Under the pieces are notes generated by a model. The model was not told where the DNA came from, searched no databases, and saw only the letters and a list, made by a program, of their open reading frames with translations. A stretch of DNA of 64,000 bases from Holophaga foetida DSM 6591 (GTDB lineage Bacteria > Acidobacteriota > Holophagae > Holophagales > Holophagaceae). Positions 27,079 to 36,422 of this stretch are shown here, piece by piece. The position numbers and the translations under genes were made by a program. Each line of letters opens with the position of its first letter. Position 1 is the stretch's first letter. Location of the stretch: contig NZ_KI912268.1 in NCBI RefSeq assembly GCF_000242615.2, positions 77,229-141,228 on the forward strand, read 5' to 3'.

Positions 27079-28521
27079 TCAGAGCGGCGAATTGTAATCC
27101 ATTAACAGGACCCGGGGTTCCAGCATGTCCAGGATGGCGTATTTGGGGCCCTCCCGGCCGATGCCCGAATCCTTCACGCCGCCGTAGGGCTGGTGCTCGG
27201 CCCGGAAGGTGGGGACTTCGTTGATCGTGACCCCGCCCACATGGAGCTGCTCGAAGGCGTAGCGCACCTTGCGGATGTCATGGGTGAAGACCCCGGCCTG
27301 GAGTCCGAAGGGCGAGTTGTTGATGGCCTCGATGGCCTGGCGGAAGTCCGAGAAGGGCTCCACCGCCACCGTCGGGCCGAAGGTCTCCAGGGCGCAGACC
27401 TTCATGGTCGGCTTCGTGTTCGTGAGGATCGTCGGCGGGATCAGGTTGCCCTTGCGTTCGCCCCCCAGAAGCACCTTGGCCCCGTCAGCCTTGGCCTCCT
27501 CGATCCAGGCCTCGATGCGCTTGGCGTTCTTCTCATCGATCATGGCGGAGAGATCCACACTCGGGTCCTCCGGGTCCCCCGTTACGAGCTGGGCGGCCAG
27601 AGCGGTGAAGCGGGTGGTGAAGGCTTCGAACAGGGTTTCGTGCACCAGGATCCGCTGGGTGTGGATGCAGCTCTGGCCCGTATTGCCGAAGGCTCCGGCC
27701 ACGGCGCGGGCGGCGGCCCTCTCCACATCGGCGTCCTGGTCCAGGATCAACCCGGCGTTGCCGCCCAGTTCCAGAACCACTTTCTTCCTGCCGCAGTGCT
27801 TCTTCATCTCCCAGCCCACGTCCGGGGAGCCCGTGAAGCTCAGGAGGGCGAAGCGGTCATCGGTCACCAGGCCGTTCCCGGTCTCCCGGTCCATGGGGAT
27901 CACCGAGAGGGCGCCCTTGGGGAGATCGGTCTCGGCGATCAAAGATGCCAGGAACAGGGCCGAGATGGGGGTCTTGGAGGCTGGCTTGAGGATGATGGGG
28001 CACCCGGCGGCGATGGCCGGGGCTACCTTGTGGGCCACCAGGTTGAGGGGGAAGTTGAAGGGCGAAATGCCCGCCACGATGCCGATCGGGAAATACTTGA
28101 TGATGGCTTCCTTGTTGGCGCCCGAGGCCATCCAGTCCAGGCTCATGAGCTCCCCCGGAAGGCGCTTTGCCTCCTCGGCGGCAATGAGGAAGGTCTGGGC
28201 GGCCCGGTCCGCCTCGGCCAGGGCGACCTTTACGGGTTTACCGGACTCCCGGGCCATGATGGTGGCGAAGCGCTCGCGGTTCTGTTCGATGGCCTCCGAG
28301 ACCTGCTTCAGGATCTGGAAGCGCTTGAAGACCGGCAGGGCCTGCATCTCATGGCGCGCGGCCTGGGCCGTCTCGATGGCACGCTCGTATTCGGCCTCTC
28401 CGCCCAGGAAGGTGCGGTAGACCACCTGGCCGGAGTAGGGACTCAGGACTTCCAGGGCCCGGGAGGTCTCCAGGGCCTGGCCAGCCACCCAGATGGGATA
28501 GGTTTCCGTTGTTTGGGCCAT
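27079..28521 (-). CDS. NAD(P)-dependent aldehyde dehydrogenase
   Basis: The start ATG at 28521 is fixed by AGGAG eight bases upstream. The 480-residue enzyme has the ALDH catalytic cysteine C285 in FGNTGQSCIHTQ, general-base glutamate E251 in VVLELGGNAG, and SPFNFPLN and PIILKPASKTP for cofactor binding. It resembles the succinate-semialdehyde/phosphonoacetaldehyde/lactaldehyde group; substrate cannot be set. It follows the acetolactate-synthase-like gene, separated by a 204-bp element made of hairpins whose end touches this gene's RBS. The pair could act in sequence, an aldehyde released by the ThDP enzyme being oxidised here. Confidence 0.92.
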   Translation of the reverse strand: MAQTTETYPIWVAGQALETSRALEVLSPYSGQVVYRTFLGGEAEYERAIETAQAARHEMQALPVFKRFQILKQVSEAIEQNRERFATIMARESGKPVKVALAEADRAAQTFLIAAEEAKRLPGELMSLDWMASGANKEAIIKYFPIGIVAGISPFNFPLNLVAHKVAPAIAAGCPIILKPASKTPISALFLASLIAETDLPKGALSVIPMDRETGNGLVTDDRFALLSFTGSPDVGWEMKKHCGRKKVVLELGGNAGLILDQDADVERAAARAVAGAFGNTGQSCIHTQRILVHETLFEAFTTRFTALAAQLVTGDPEDPSVDLSAMIDEKNAKRIEAWIEEAKADGAKVLLGGERKGNLIPPTILTNTKPTMKVCALETFGPTVAVEPFSDFRQAIEAINNSPFGLQAGVFTHDIRKVRYAFEQLHVGGVTINEVPTFRAEHQPYGGVKDSGIGREGPKYAILDMLEPRVLLMDYNSPL

Positions 28522-28531
28522 GGTGGTGCTC

Positions 28532-28735
28532 CTAGTGTGGTGTCCCAGTGAAATGCGGACCGTTTGAATCGGATCTGACACCACACTGGGCGGGGGTTTG
28601 GGGGCACGGCAGTGCCCCCAAGGGGGTGACAGAAAAGCACGCACCGCGTGCTTTTCGCCAAAGGGGCCATGCCCCGATGGAAGTGTGGTGGCCCGTCTTG
28701 GAGCTGGTTCCAGTCATTCCGGGCCACCACACTAG
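28532..28735. repeat. 204-bp element of nested perfect inverted repeats between two operon genes
   Basis: The element is bounded by perfect 11-bp inverted ends CTAGTGTGGTG (28532-28542) and CACCACACTAG (28725-28735). Inside lie five hairpins. AGTGTGGTGTC 28534-28544 pairs with 28577-28587. TTGGGGGCAC 28598-28607 pairs with 28612-28621 around a 4-nt loop. GAAAAGCACGC 28632-28642 pairs with 28646-28656 around a 3-nt loop. GGGGC 28663-28667 pairs with 28671-28675. AGTGTGGTGGCCCG 28682-28695 pairs with 28720-28733. One end supplies the stop codon of the upstream ThDP gene, the other abuts the aldehyde dehydrogenase RBS. It looks like a MITE/REP-type mobile unit or a structured mRNA segment. Confidence 0.75.
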
Positions 28736-30378
28736 ATGGTGCAGGCTTTTTCGTTGAGTTCCTTGGTCAGGACCCTGGCGTTCTCGGAATAGTCCACCGG
28801 AACCTCGATCACATGGACCCCCTTGGCGTTGAGGCATTCCACCAGTTTGGGCCGAAGCTCCGAAGTCTGGGTGATGCGGTGGCCATGGGCGCCGTAGGCC
28901 TCGGCATACTTGACGAAGTCGGGGTTGCCGAAATCCAGACCGAAGTCTTCGAATCCAGCGCCGGCCTGTTTCCATTTGATCATGCCGTAGCCGTTGCTGT
29001 TCAGGATGAGCACCACCAGGTCCAGGCCGAGGCGAACCGCCGTCTCCAACTCCTGGCTGTTCATCATGAAGCCACCGTCACCGCAGACCGCGAGGACTTT
29101 CTTGGCGGGGTGGACCATCTTGGCGGCCATGGCTGAGGGCAGGCCCGCCCCCATGGTGGCCAGGGCGTTGTCCAGGAGCAGGGTGTTGGGCTTCCAGGCC
29201 CGGTAGTTGCGGGCGAACCAGATCTTGTACATCCCGTTGTCCAGGGCGACGATATCGCAGGGGCCCATGGAACTGCGCACATCCGCCACGAGGCGCTGGG
29301 GGAGGACCGGGAAGCTGTCGGAATCCGCACGCTCCGCGACCTGGGCGTCCACCCGGGCCTTGACCTTCATGAAGTAGGCGAAGTCCCAGCGGGGGGAGAC
29401 CCGGACCTTCTCCTGGAGCTGCCAGACCGCGTTGGCGATGTCGCCGACCACCTCAAGCTGGGGGAAGTAGATGTCGTCCGCGTCCGCCCCGACGAAGTTG
29501 ATGTGGATGACCCGGGTGCCGCCGGGCTTCATGAAGAAGGGGGGCTTCTCCACCACGTCGTGGCCGATGTTGAGGATGAGGTCGGCCCGTTCGATGGCGC
29601 AGTGGAGGTAGTCCCGTTCCGAGAGGGCAGCCGTGCCCAGGCAGAGGGGGTGATCCTCCGGAAGCACGCCCTTGCCCATCTGGGTGCTGAAGAAGGGGAT
29701 GCCCGTGCGCTCGACGAACTGCATCAGCATCTTGGAGACCAGCTTGCGGTTGGCTCCGGCTCCGAGAAGGATGAGTGGGGAATGGGCCTGCTCGATCCAC
29801 TCCGCTGCAGTGGACACAGCCTTCTCGTTGGCATCGGGGCGGCGCACGGGATGGACGGGGAAGGGCACCGCACTGGTCTCTTCCGCAGCCACATCCTCCG
29901 GCAGCTCGATGTGGACGGCCCCGGGACGCTCCCCGCTCGCCTTGGCGAAGGATTCCCGGACGATGGCGGGGATGCGTCCGCCCCGGACCACCTGCTTGGT
30001 GTGCTTGGTGAGGGGCTTCATCATGTCCACGATATCGACGATCTGGAAGTGCCCCTGCTTGCTGGAGTGGATGGGCTTCTGCCCCGTGATCATGCACATG
30101 GGCATGGCGCCGAGCTGGGCGTAGGCCGCCGCGGTCACCAGGTTGGTGGCCCCGGGACCGAGGGTGGCGAGGCAGACGCCTGGGACACCCGTAAGGCGGC
30201 CGATGGTGGCCGCCATGAAACCGGCGGTCTGCTCGTGGCGGGTGAGCACCAGCTGCAGGTTCGAATTGCGCATGGCCTCCAGGAAGTCCAGGTTCTCCTC
30301 GCCGGGCACCCCGAACACATATTTCACGCCCTCGTTTTCCAGGCACTTGACCATCAGATCACTGGCTTTCATGGACAT
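28732..30378 (-). CDS. Acetolactate-synthase-like ThDP-dependent enzyme (large-subunit type)
   Basis: The ATG at 30378 has GGGGGG four bases upstream and begins MSMKASDLMVKCLENEG, the usual family start. The 548-residue enzyme has the catalytic glutamate in TRHEQTAGFMA (near residue 48), GPGATNL, and the ThDP/Mg motif GDGGFMMNSQELETA ending in NSNGYGMIKWKQ. No regulatory small subunit (ilvN/ilvH) is nearby and no branched-chain genes adjoin, so a catabolic or pyruvate-decarboxylating role is as likely as isoleucine/valine synthesis. The gene is followed by the structured 204-bp element and an aldehyde dehydrogenase, with operator-like palindromes upstream. Confidence 0.85.
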   Translation of the reverse strand: MSMKASDLMVKCLENEGVKYVFGVPGEENLDFLEAMRNSNLQLVLTRHEQTAGFMAATIGRLTGVPGVCLATLGPGATNLVTAAAYAQLGAMPMCMITGQKPIHSSKQGHFQIVDIVDMMKPLTKHTKQVVRGGRIPAIVRESFAKASGERPGAVHIELPEDVAAEETSAVPFPVHPVRRPDANEKAVSTAAEWIEQAHSPLILLGAGANRKLVSKMLMQFVERTGIPFFSTQMGKGVLPEDHPLCLGTAALSERDYLHCAIERADLILNIGHDVVEKPPFFMKPGGTRVIHINFVGADADDIYFPQLEVVGDIANAVWQLQEKVRVSPRWDFAYFMKVKARVDAQVAERADSDSFPVLPQRLVADVRSSMGPCDIVALDNGMYKIWFARNYRAWKPNTLLLDNALATMGAGLPSAMAAKMVHPAKKVLAVCGDGGFMMNSQELETAVRLGLDLVVLILNSNGYGMIKWKQAGAGFEDFGLDFGNPDFVKYAEAYGAHGHRITQTSELRPKLVECLNAKGVHVIEVPVDYSENARVLTKELNEKACTI

Positions 30379-30503
30379 GTATCCCCCCACATATGGGTTG
30401 AGCTTGGCGAAGTCATGTAGCGAAATAACGACACTGGACCTCGTATGCACTTAAAAGGTGCCCTGGGCTCAGTCTGTAGGGTGAAGAATAGCAGGGCAAT
30501 CTG

Positions 30504-30523
30504 TTTAAAATAGTGGTTTTAAA
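30504..30523. promoter_or_regulatory. AT-rich palindrome upstream of ThDP enzyme gene
   Basis: TTTAAAA-6 nt-TTTTAAA is a perfect 7-bp inverted repeat, one of two in the 290-nt gap before the acetolactate-synthase-like gene. It resembles a dimeric repressor or activator site. No regulator gene adjoins. Confidence 0.4.
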
Positions 30524-30525
30524 TC

Positions 30526-30546
30526 AATAATTGCATCTCAATTATT
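30526..30546. promoter_or_regulatory. Second AT-rich palindrome upstream of ThDP enzyme gene
   Basis: AATAATTG-5 nt-CAATTATT is a perfect 8-bp inverted repeat three bases from the previous palindrome. The half-site centres are 13 nt apart, fitting one helical turn plus spacing for a homodimer. On the minus strand a TTGAGA lies within it and could be a -35 box, so binding might block transcription. Confidence 0.45.
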
Positions 30547-30623
30547 TTATCCTGATATGACCTGGCGCCCTCCCTGCGGTGTCATTGGATGAGTCTCGCT
30601 GCGACTTTGTTCGCGACCAAGCA

Positions 30624-30647
30624 GGGGCGGCCTTTGGAGGCCGCCCC
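30624..30647 (-). terminator. Hairpin after acyl-CoA ligase gene
   Basis: The perfect 9-bp stem GGGGCGGCC/GGCCGCCCC with a 6-nt loop starts 22 nt after the ligase stop. There is no U-tract on the minus strand, so it may pause or protect RNA rather than end it alone. Confidence 0.5.
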
Positions 30648-30668
30648 GCGGTGATTCCAGCCCGAAAC

Positions 30669-32408
<1,740 letters not shown>

Positions 32409-32574
32409 AGATCCTCTTGAAGTGCAGGCGAGTGGACCAGTCTAGCCACTTGAAGGATTAGGAAAAAGTAAAGATGTAAGAATGGATTACCATTCATACA
32501 ACGTCGGGGTGGGCCCTCCCCATCGACGGGGCGGATCAGGTTGGGGGGTGCCAGATCTACCCGACTGCTGAACA

Positions 32575-35358
32575 ATGGAGGGAGTTGTTGCCTCTGGGGG
32601 TGATGTGTCCGAGACGATGGATCCCGCGGATCGGGGCGAAGGGCGCAGGGCCCCGGGAGGTCTGGCCCTCGGGCTCAGGCTCCTGATTGTGCTGTGCTGT
32701 CTTCTGATGGTTTCCGGGCAGGCCGTCTGGGCCCAGGGGGGAGGGGCTGCCGGGCAGGGCGGTAAAAAGGTTTTGATAATTCACTCATACTACAAGGGCT
32801 TCCTGTGGACCGATGAGGAGCACCTGGGTATCACCTCGGTGCTTGCGCCTGCGGTGGGCATGGAAAACATCTATGTGGAGTATCTCGACAGCAAGCGCTT
32901 CTATCGGGACGACTATCTGGTGCAGCTCTCCCAGGTCTTCCGGAAGAAATACCGATCCTACCGGCCCGATCTGGTGGTGGTGACCGACAACAATGCCTTT
33001 GACTTCATCCGGCGTTTCGGCGAAGAGCTCTTTCCCGGCACCCCCGTGGTCTTCTGCGGGGTCAATGAGGCCCGGGCCGAGGATCTGGTCGGGCACCCCA
33101 GCTTCACGGGCGTAAGCGAGGAGGCGGACCTGAAGGGGAGTCTGGATGTGGCGCTGGCGCTACAGCCCCGCACCCAGTTCATTCATGTGGTGAACGACTC
33201 CACGGAGACCGGGCAGATCGTCGGCAATCACCTTCGGGTTCTGGCGCCGTCCTATCCCCAGGTCCGCTTCGTCTTCCTCGATGGCCTGTCCATGGCCGAA
33301 ATCCTGGCCCAACTGAAGACGCTGCCTCCTCACAGCATCGTGTTCCACACCTTCTTCAGCCGGGACGTCACGGGGCGCCTCTTTGAATACAAGCAGAGCA
33401 TGGAGCTTGTGGCTGGAGCTGCCCAGGTCCCCGTTTTCGGGGCCTGGGATTTCAATCTGGGTCATGGTCTGGCCGGGGGCATGCTCACGAGCGGGGCCGC
33501 CCAGGGTGAGGCCGCGGCCCGTATCGCGCTTCGGGTGATGGCGGGGGAGCGCCCAGCGGATATCCCGATCCAGCGCGAGACCCCAGGGAGGCTCATTTTC
33601 GACTACAACGCCCTGGCCAAGTTCCAGATCCCCTTGGCTTCCCTGCCCAAGGGGAGTCAGGTCATCAACCTGCCGGAATCGCTCCTGATCCGTCACCGGA
33701 ACCTCCTGGTCACCCTGGCGGGCACCGTGGTCCTGCTCGTCACGATCATCGCAATCCTGTCCGCCAACATCAGCCGCCGCAGGCAGGCCGAGGAGGATCT
33801 CCTGAAGTATCAGGTCCATCTGGAGGAGCTGGTGCAGCAGCGGTCTGCCCAGCTGCAGGCCGCGAACCAGGAGCTGAAGCGGGACTTCGCGGCCCTCGAG
33901 AAGACCCAGTCCGCCCTCAGCCAGGCCGAGAGCAAGCTCCGCAGCATCTTCGACAACGCCGCCGAGGGGATCTATCAGTCCAACCCGGAAGGCCGCTTCC
34001 TCACGGTCAACCCGGCCCTCGCCCGGATGGCGGGCTATTCGGGCCCCGAGGCGATGAAGAAAGGGGTCCGGGACCTCCGGCGGGACTTCTATGTGGACCC
34101 TGGGCTTCGGATGGCCTTTGAGGCGAGACTCACCGGGGAGGGGGAAGTGCACGGGCACGAGTCCCAGGTCCGGCGGATGGATGGCAGCACCATCTGGATC
34201 CTGGAGAATGCCAGGGCCAAGCGGAATGAGCGCGGCGAACTGGAGCACATCGACGGCATCATCCAGGACATCACGGGCCGAAGGCGGGGAGAGGAGGCGC
34301 TCCGGAACTCCCAGGAGATCCTCAACAAGACCTTTGCGAGCCTTCTGGACGCCCTGTTCATTGTCAACGCGGGGGAGCGGACCATCCGGGACTGCAATCC
34401 GGCCACCCGGCAGCTATTCGGCTTCGAACGGGAGGAGCTGCTCGGGAGATCCGCACGCATCCTCCATGTGGATGAAGCCTCCTACGAGACCTTGGAGGCC
34501 CGGGCTCTGGAAGCCTTTTCGGAGAAGGGCTTCCTGCACCTCCCCAACTTCCAGATGAGGCGCAAGAACGGGGATATCTTCGTCAGCGAACTGGCCATGA
34601 TGCCCCTCCGGGGCAAGGACGGGCTCATGACCAGCTGGGTCTGCGTGGTCCGGGACATCACCGAGCAACGGCAGATGGAGGCCAAACTGGACCTGACCCG
34701 GCGCAAGCTCCGCGCCCTGGCCGCTGAGCTCACCCTGCTCGAGGAAAAGGAGCGGCGCACCATCGCCACCCAGCTGCACGATCAGCTCGGAGCGGTTCTG
34801 GCCATGGGCAAGGTGAAGGTCGCTACGATCCTGCAGGCCGCCGCCGGGACGCCCTTCGCCGGGCCCCTTGAGGAGGTCCAGGCCCTCATCGGCGAGGCGG
34901 TGAACGAGACCCGCTCCCTGACCTGGGAGCTCAGTCCTCCCATCCTCTACCAGCTGGGCCTCAGCGCCGCGGTGGAGTGGCTTTGTGAGGAGAACGAGAA
35001 GAAGCACCACTTGGCGGTCCGCTTCTCCCAGGTCGGGGAGGCCCTGGAAATCACCGAGGAGCTTCGATTCCTCGTATTCTCAGCCGTCCGGGAGCTTTTC
35101 CTGAACATCGTCAAGCATGCTGAGGCGAAGCAGGTCTCCGTGATGCTGGCCTGGACCGAGGAGTCCGTCCTGTGCCGGGTGCAGGACGACGGCAAGGGCT
35201 TCGTGATGTCGGAGGTGGAGCCTTTGAGGGAGGCCAGACGCAGCTTCGGGCTTTTCAATATCCAGGAGCGGGTGGCGGAACTGGACGGCCGGGTGGAGAT
35301 TACGTCCCTCCCCGGCGAGGGGACGACGGTTCTGCTCGTGCTACCCTTGGGTATCTAA
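32575..35358 (+). CDS. Hybrid sensor: ABC-substrate-binding-like domain, PAS domains, NarX-type histidine kinase
   Basis: The 927-residue sensor has an N-terminal signal/TM segment (LRLLIVLCCLLMVSGQAVWA). A periplasmic ABC-transporter substrate-binding-like domain follows (KKVLIIHSYYKGFLWTDEE, about 62-360). After it come a TM helix near 380-400, a coiled coil, two PAS domains (about 455-570 and 580-690), a HisKA_3 helix with H735 in IATQLHDQLG and an HATPase domain (ELFLNIVKH; VQDDGKGF). The N terminus is ambiguous: ATG 32575 or a GTG/ATG 10-14 codons later. The response regulator starts 10 nt after the stop. It precedes the lactate genes and may sense lactate or another organic acid. Confidence 0.88.
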   Translation: MEGVVASGGDVSETMDPADRGEGRRAPGGLALGLRLLIVLCCLLMVSGQAVWAQGGGAAGQGGKKVLIIHSYYKGFLWTDEEHLGITSVLAPAVGMENIYVEYLDSKRFYRDDYLVQLSQVFRKKYRSYRPDLVVVTDNNAFDFIRRFGEELFPGTPVVFCGVNEARAEDLVGHPSFTGVSEEADLKGSLDVALALQPRTQFIHVVNDSTETGQIVGNHLRVLAPSYPQVRFVFLDGLSMAEILAQLKTLPPHSIVFHTFFSRDVTGRLFEYKQSMELVAGAAQVPVFGAWDFNLGHGLAGGMLTSGAAQGEAAARIALRVMAGERPADIPIQRETPGRLIFDYNALAKFQIPLASLPKGSQVINLPESLLIRHRNLLVTLAGTVVLLVTIIAILSANISRRRQAEEDLLKYQVHLEELVQQRSAQLQAANQELKRDFAALEKTQSALSQAESKLRSIFDNAAEGIYQSNPEGRFLTVNPALARMAGYSGPEAMKKGVRDLRRDFYVDPGLRMAFEARLTGEGEVHGHESQVRRMDGSTIWILENARAKRNERGELEHIDGIIQDITGRRRGEEALRNSQEILNKTFASLLDALFIVNAGERTIRDCNPATRQLFGFEREELLGRSARILHVDEASYETLEARALEAFSEKGFLHLPNFQMRRKNGDIFVSELAMMPLRGKDGLMTSWVCVVRDITEQRQMEAKLDLTRRKLRALAAELTLLEEKERRTIATQLHDQLGAVLAMGKVKVATILQAAAGTPFAGPLEEVQALIGEAVNETRSLTWELSPPILYQLGLSAAVEWLCEENEKKHHLAVRFSQVGEALEITEELRFLVFSAVRELFLNIVKHAEAKQVSVMLAWTEESVLCRVQDDGKGFVMSEVEPLREARRSFGLFNIQERVAELDGRVEITSLPGEGTTVLLVLPLGI

Positions 35359-35367
35359 GGACTTGCC

Positions 35368-36012
35368 TTGACTACCATTCTGATCGCAGATGACCATCGC
35401 GTCGTGCGGGAGGGGCTTCGGACCCTCCTCGCGCAGGAACCCGGTATGGAGGTGGTGGGAGAGGCCGCTGATGGCCACGAAGTGGTGGCCGCAGCCAGGA
35501 CCCTGCAACCTGAAGTGATCATCATGGATATCGCGATGCCGGGGTTGAACGGCATCGAAGCCACCCGACAGATCGTGGGCGAGAACCCTGCCATCCGCGT
35601 GGTTGCCCTGTCCATGTACGCGGACCGGCGTTTCGTGACCCAGATCCTCCGGGCCGGCGCCCTCGGATACGTGCTCAAGGAGGCGGCCTTCGAAGAGTTG
35701 GCCAGGGCCATCCAGACGGTGGTGAGCGGCAAGCCTTATCTGAGCCCTGCGGTGGCCGGCTTCGTGGTTGAGGAGTTCGTGCAGCAGGTATCCCCCGCAC
35801 CTGCCAAGTCGCTGGCCCTCCTGACCAGCCGAGAGCAGGAGATCCTGAAGCTCCTGGCCGAAGGCATGAGGGCCCGGGAGATCGCCCAGGAACTGAGCAT
35901 CGGCCAGAAGACGGTCGAAGCCCACCGTCAGAACCTGATGAACAAGCTCGACATGCACAGCATCGCCGAACTGACCCGCTTCGCCATCCGCGAGGGGCTG
36001 ACAACGGTCTGA
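35368..36012 (+). CDS. NarL/FixJ-family response regulator
   Basis: This is a 214-residue two-domain regulator. The receiver domain has acidic D8-D9, phospho-acceptor D54 in IIMDIAMPG, and a conserved switch lysine in GYVLKEAAFEEL. The LuxR-type HTH occupies about 148-205 (LTSREQEILKLLAEGM, KTVEAHRQNLMNKL). It starts with TTG and AAGGA upstream, 10 nt after the kinase, so the two form a two-component pair. The L-lactate permease gene lies 410 nt downstream on the same strand and is the obvious candidate target; this is an inference from position. Confidence 0.93.
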   Translation: MTTILIADDHRVVREGLRTLLAQEPGMEVVGEAADGHEVVAAARTLQPEVIIMDIAMPGLNGIEATRQIVGENPAIRVVALSMYADRRFVTQILRAGALGYVLKEAAFEELARAIQTVVSGKPYLSPAVAGFVVEEFVQQVSPAPAKSLALLTSREQEILKLLAEGMRAREIAQELSIGQKTVEAHRQNLMNKLDMHSIAELTRFAIREGLTTV

Positions 36013-36020
36013 GGATCGGC

Positions 36021-36051
36021 GCCGTGAAGGCAGCCAGGGGGGCCTCACGGC
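36021..36051 (+). terminator. Hairpin after the response regulator gene
   Basis: GCCGTGAAGGC pairs with GCCTCACGGC (one bulge, 10 bp) nine bases after the stop codon. No T-run follows, so it is a probable but not certain transcription end for the two-component pair. Confidence 0.5.
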
Positions 36052-36137
36052 CAAACCGCCGTCCTTAGGGCAAGGAAATGACGGGTGGGGATTATTGCGG
36101 AAGTTCTCATAATTGAACTTGATTATCGAGCCCGCTT

Positions 36138-36204
36138 TTATCCTGCCTATCCTATCCATCCTGTTCAAAGCTTTTTAACAGGAGGGATAGGATAGGCAGG
36201 ATAA
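36138..36204. repeat. 28-bp near-perfect inverted repeat (intergenic palindrome, family A)
   Basis: The left arm 36138-36165 (TTATCCTGCCTATCCTATCC onward) matches the complement of the right arm 36177-36204 at 27 of 28 positions around an 11-nt loop. The TATCC...TCCTG...AA.GCTTTTT pattern of the left arm and loop recurs at about 41001-41042. It is a dispersed intergenic palindrome rather than a terminator, because it lies 125 nt beyond the gene and has no T-tail. Confidence 0.75.
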
Positions 36205-36372
36205 GAAAATTAATTAAATATACACGATGGCAGGGACCGCCGAGTTCATTATGTGCCACCGCATCCCCGTGCGCGATTACGCTGCGTTTGACAGCAAATC
36301 GTTATCCGATCCCCCTGGATTGCCGTATCTGATCGTTCGGCCTTGCGGATGTCGGCTAGGTGAATATGGTTG

Positions 36373-36401
36373 TTGACATAGGTGAAAATACCTAGAAAGA
36401 T
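36373..36401 (+). promoter_or_regulatory. Candidate promoter/operator of lactate permease gene
   Basis: A perfect TTGACA (36373-36378) is followed by the palindrome TAGGT-6 nt-ACCTA (36379-36394), which would fill the promoter spacer. A weak -10-like AAAGAT lies at 36396-36401. A protein bound between -35 and -10 would repress, or distort and activate, the permease operon. The rest of the 410-nt gap (36013-36422) holds the terminator hairpin and the 28-bp palindrome; no gene seen. Confidence 0.5.
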
Positions 36402-36422
36402 GGCTTCATAATGGAGGGTGAA

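Noticed and set aside
27193..28551. Long plus-strand open frames opposite the aldehyde dehydrogenase gene
   Set aside because: They mirror the codon structure of a recognised enzyme and show no family motif.
32510..32574. Possible TPP riboswitch before the sensor kinase gene
   Set aside because: GATCAGGTT and GGGGGGTGCC recall fragments of the TPP aptamer, but the CUGAGA and ACCUGA elements are not in the right order on either strand.
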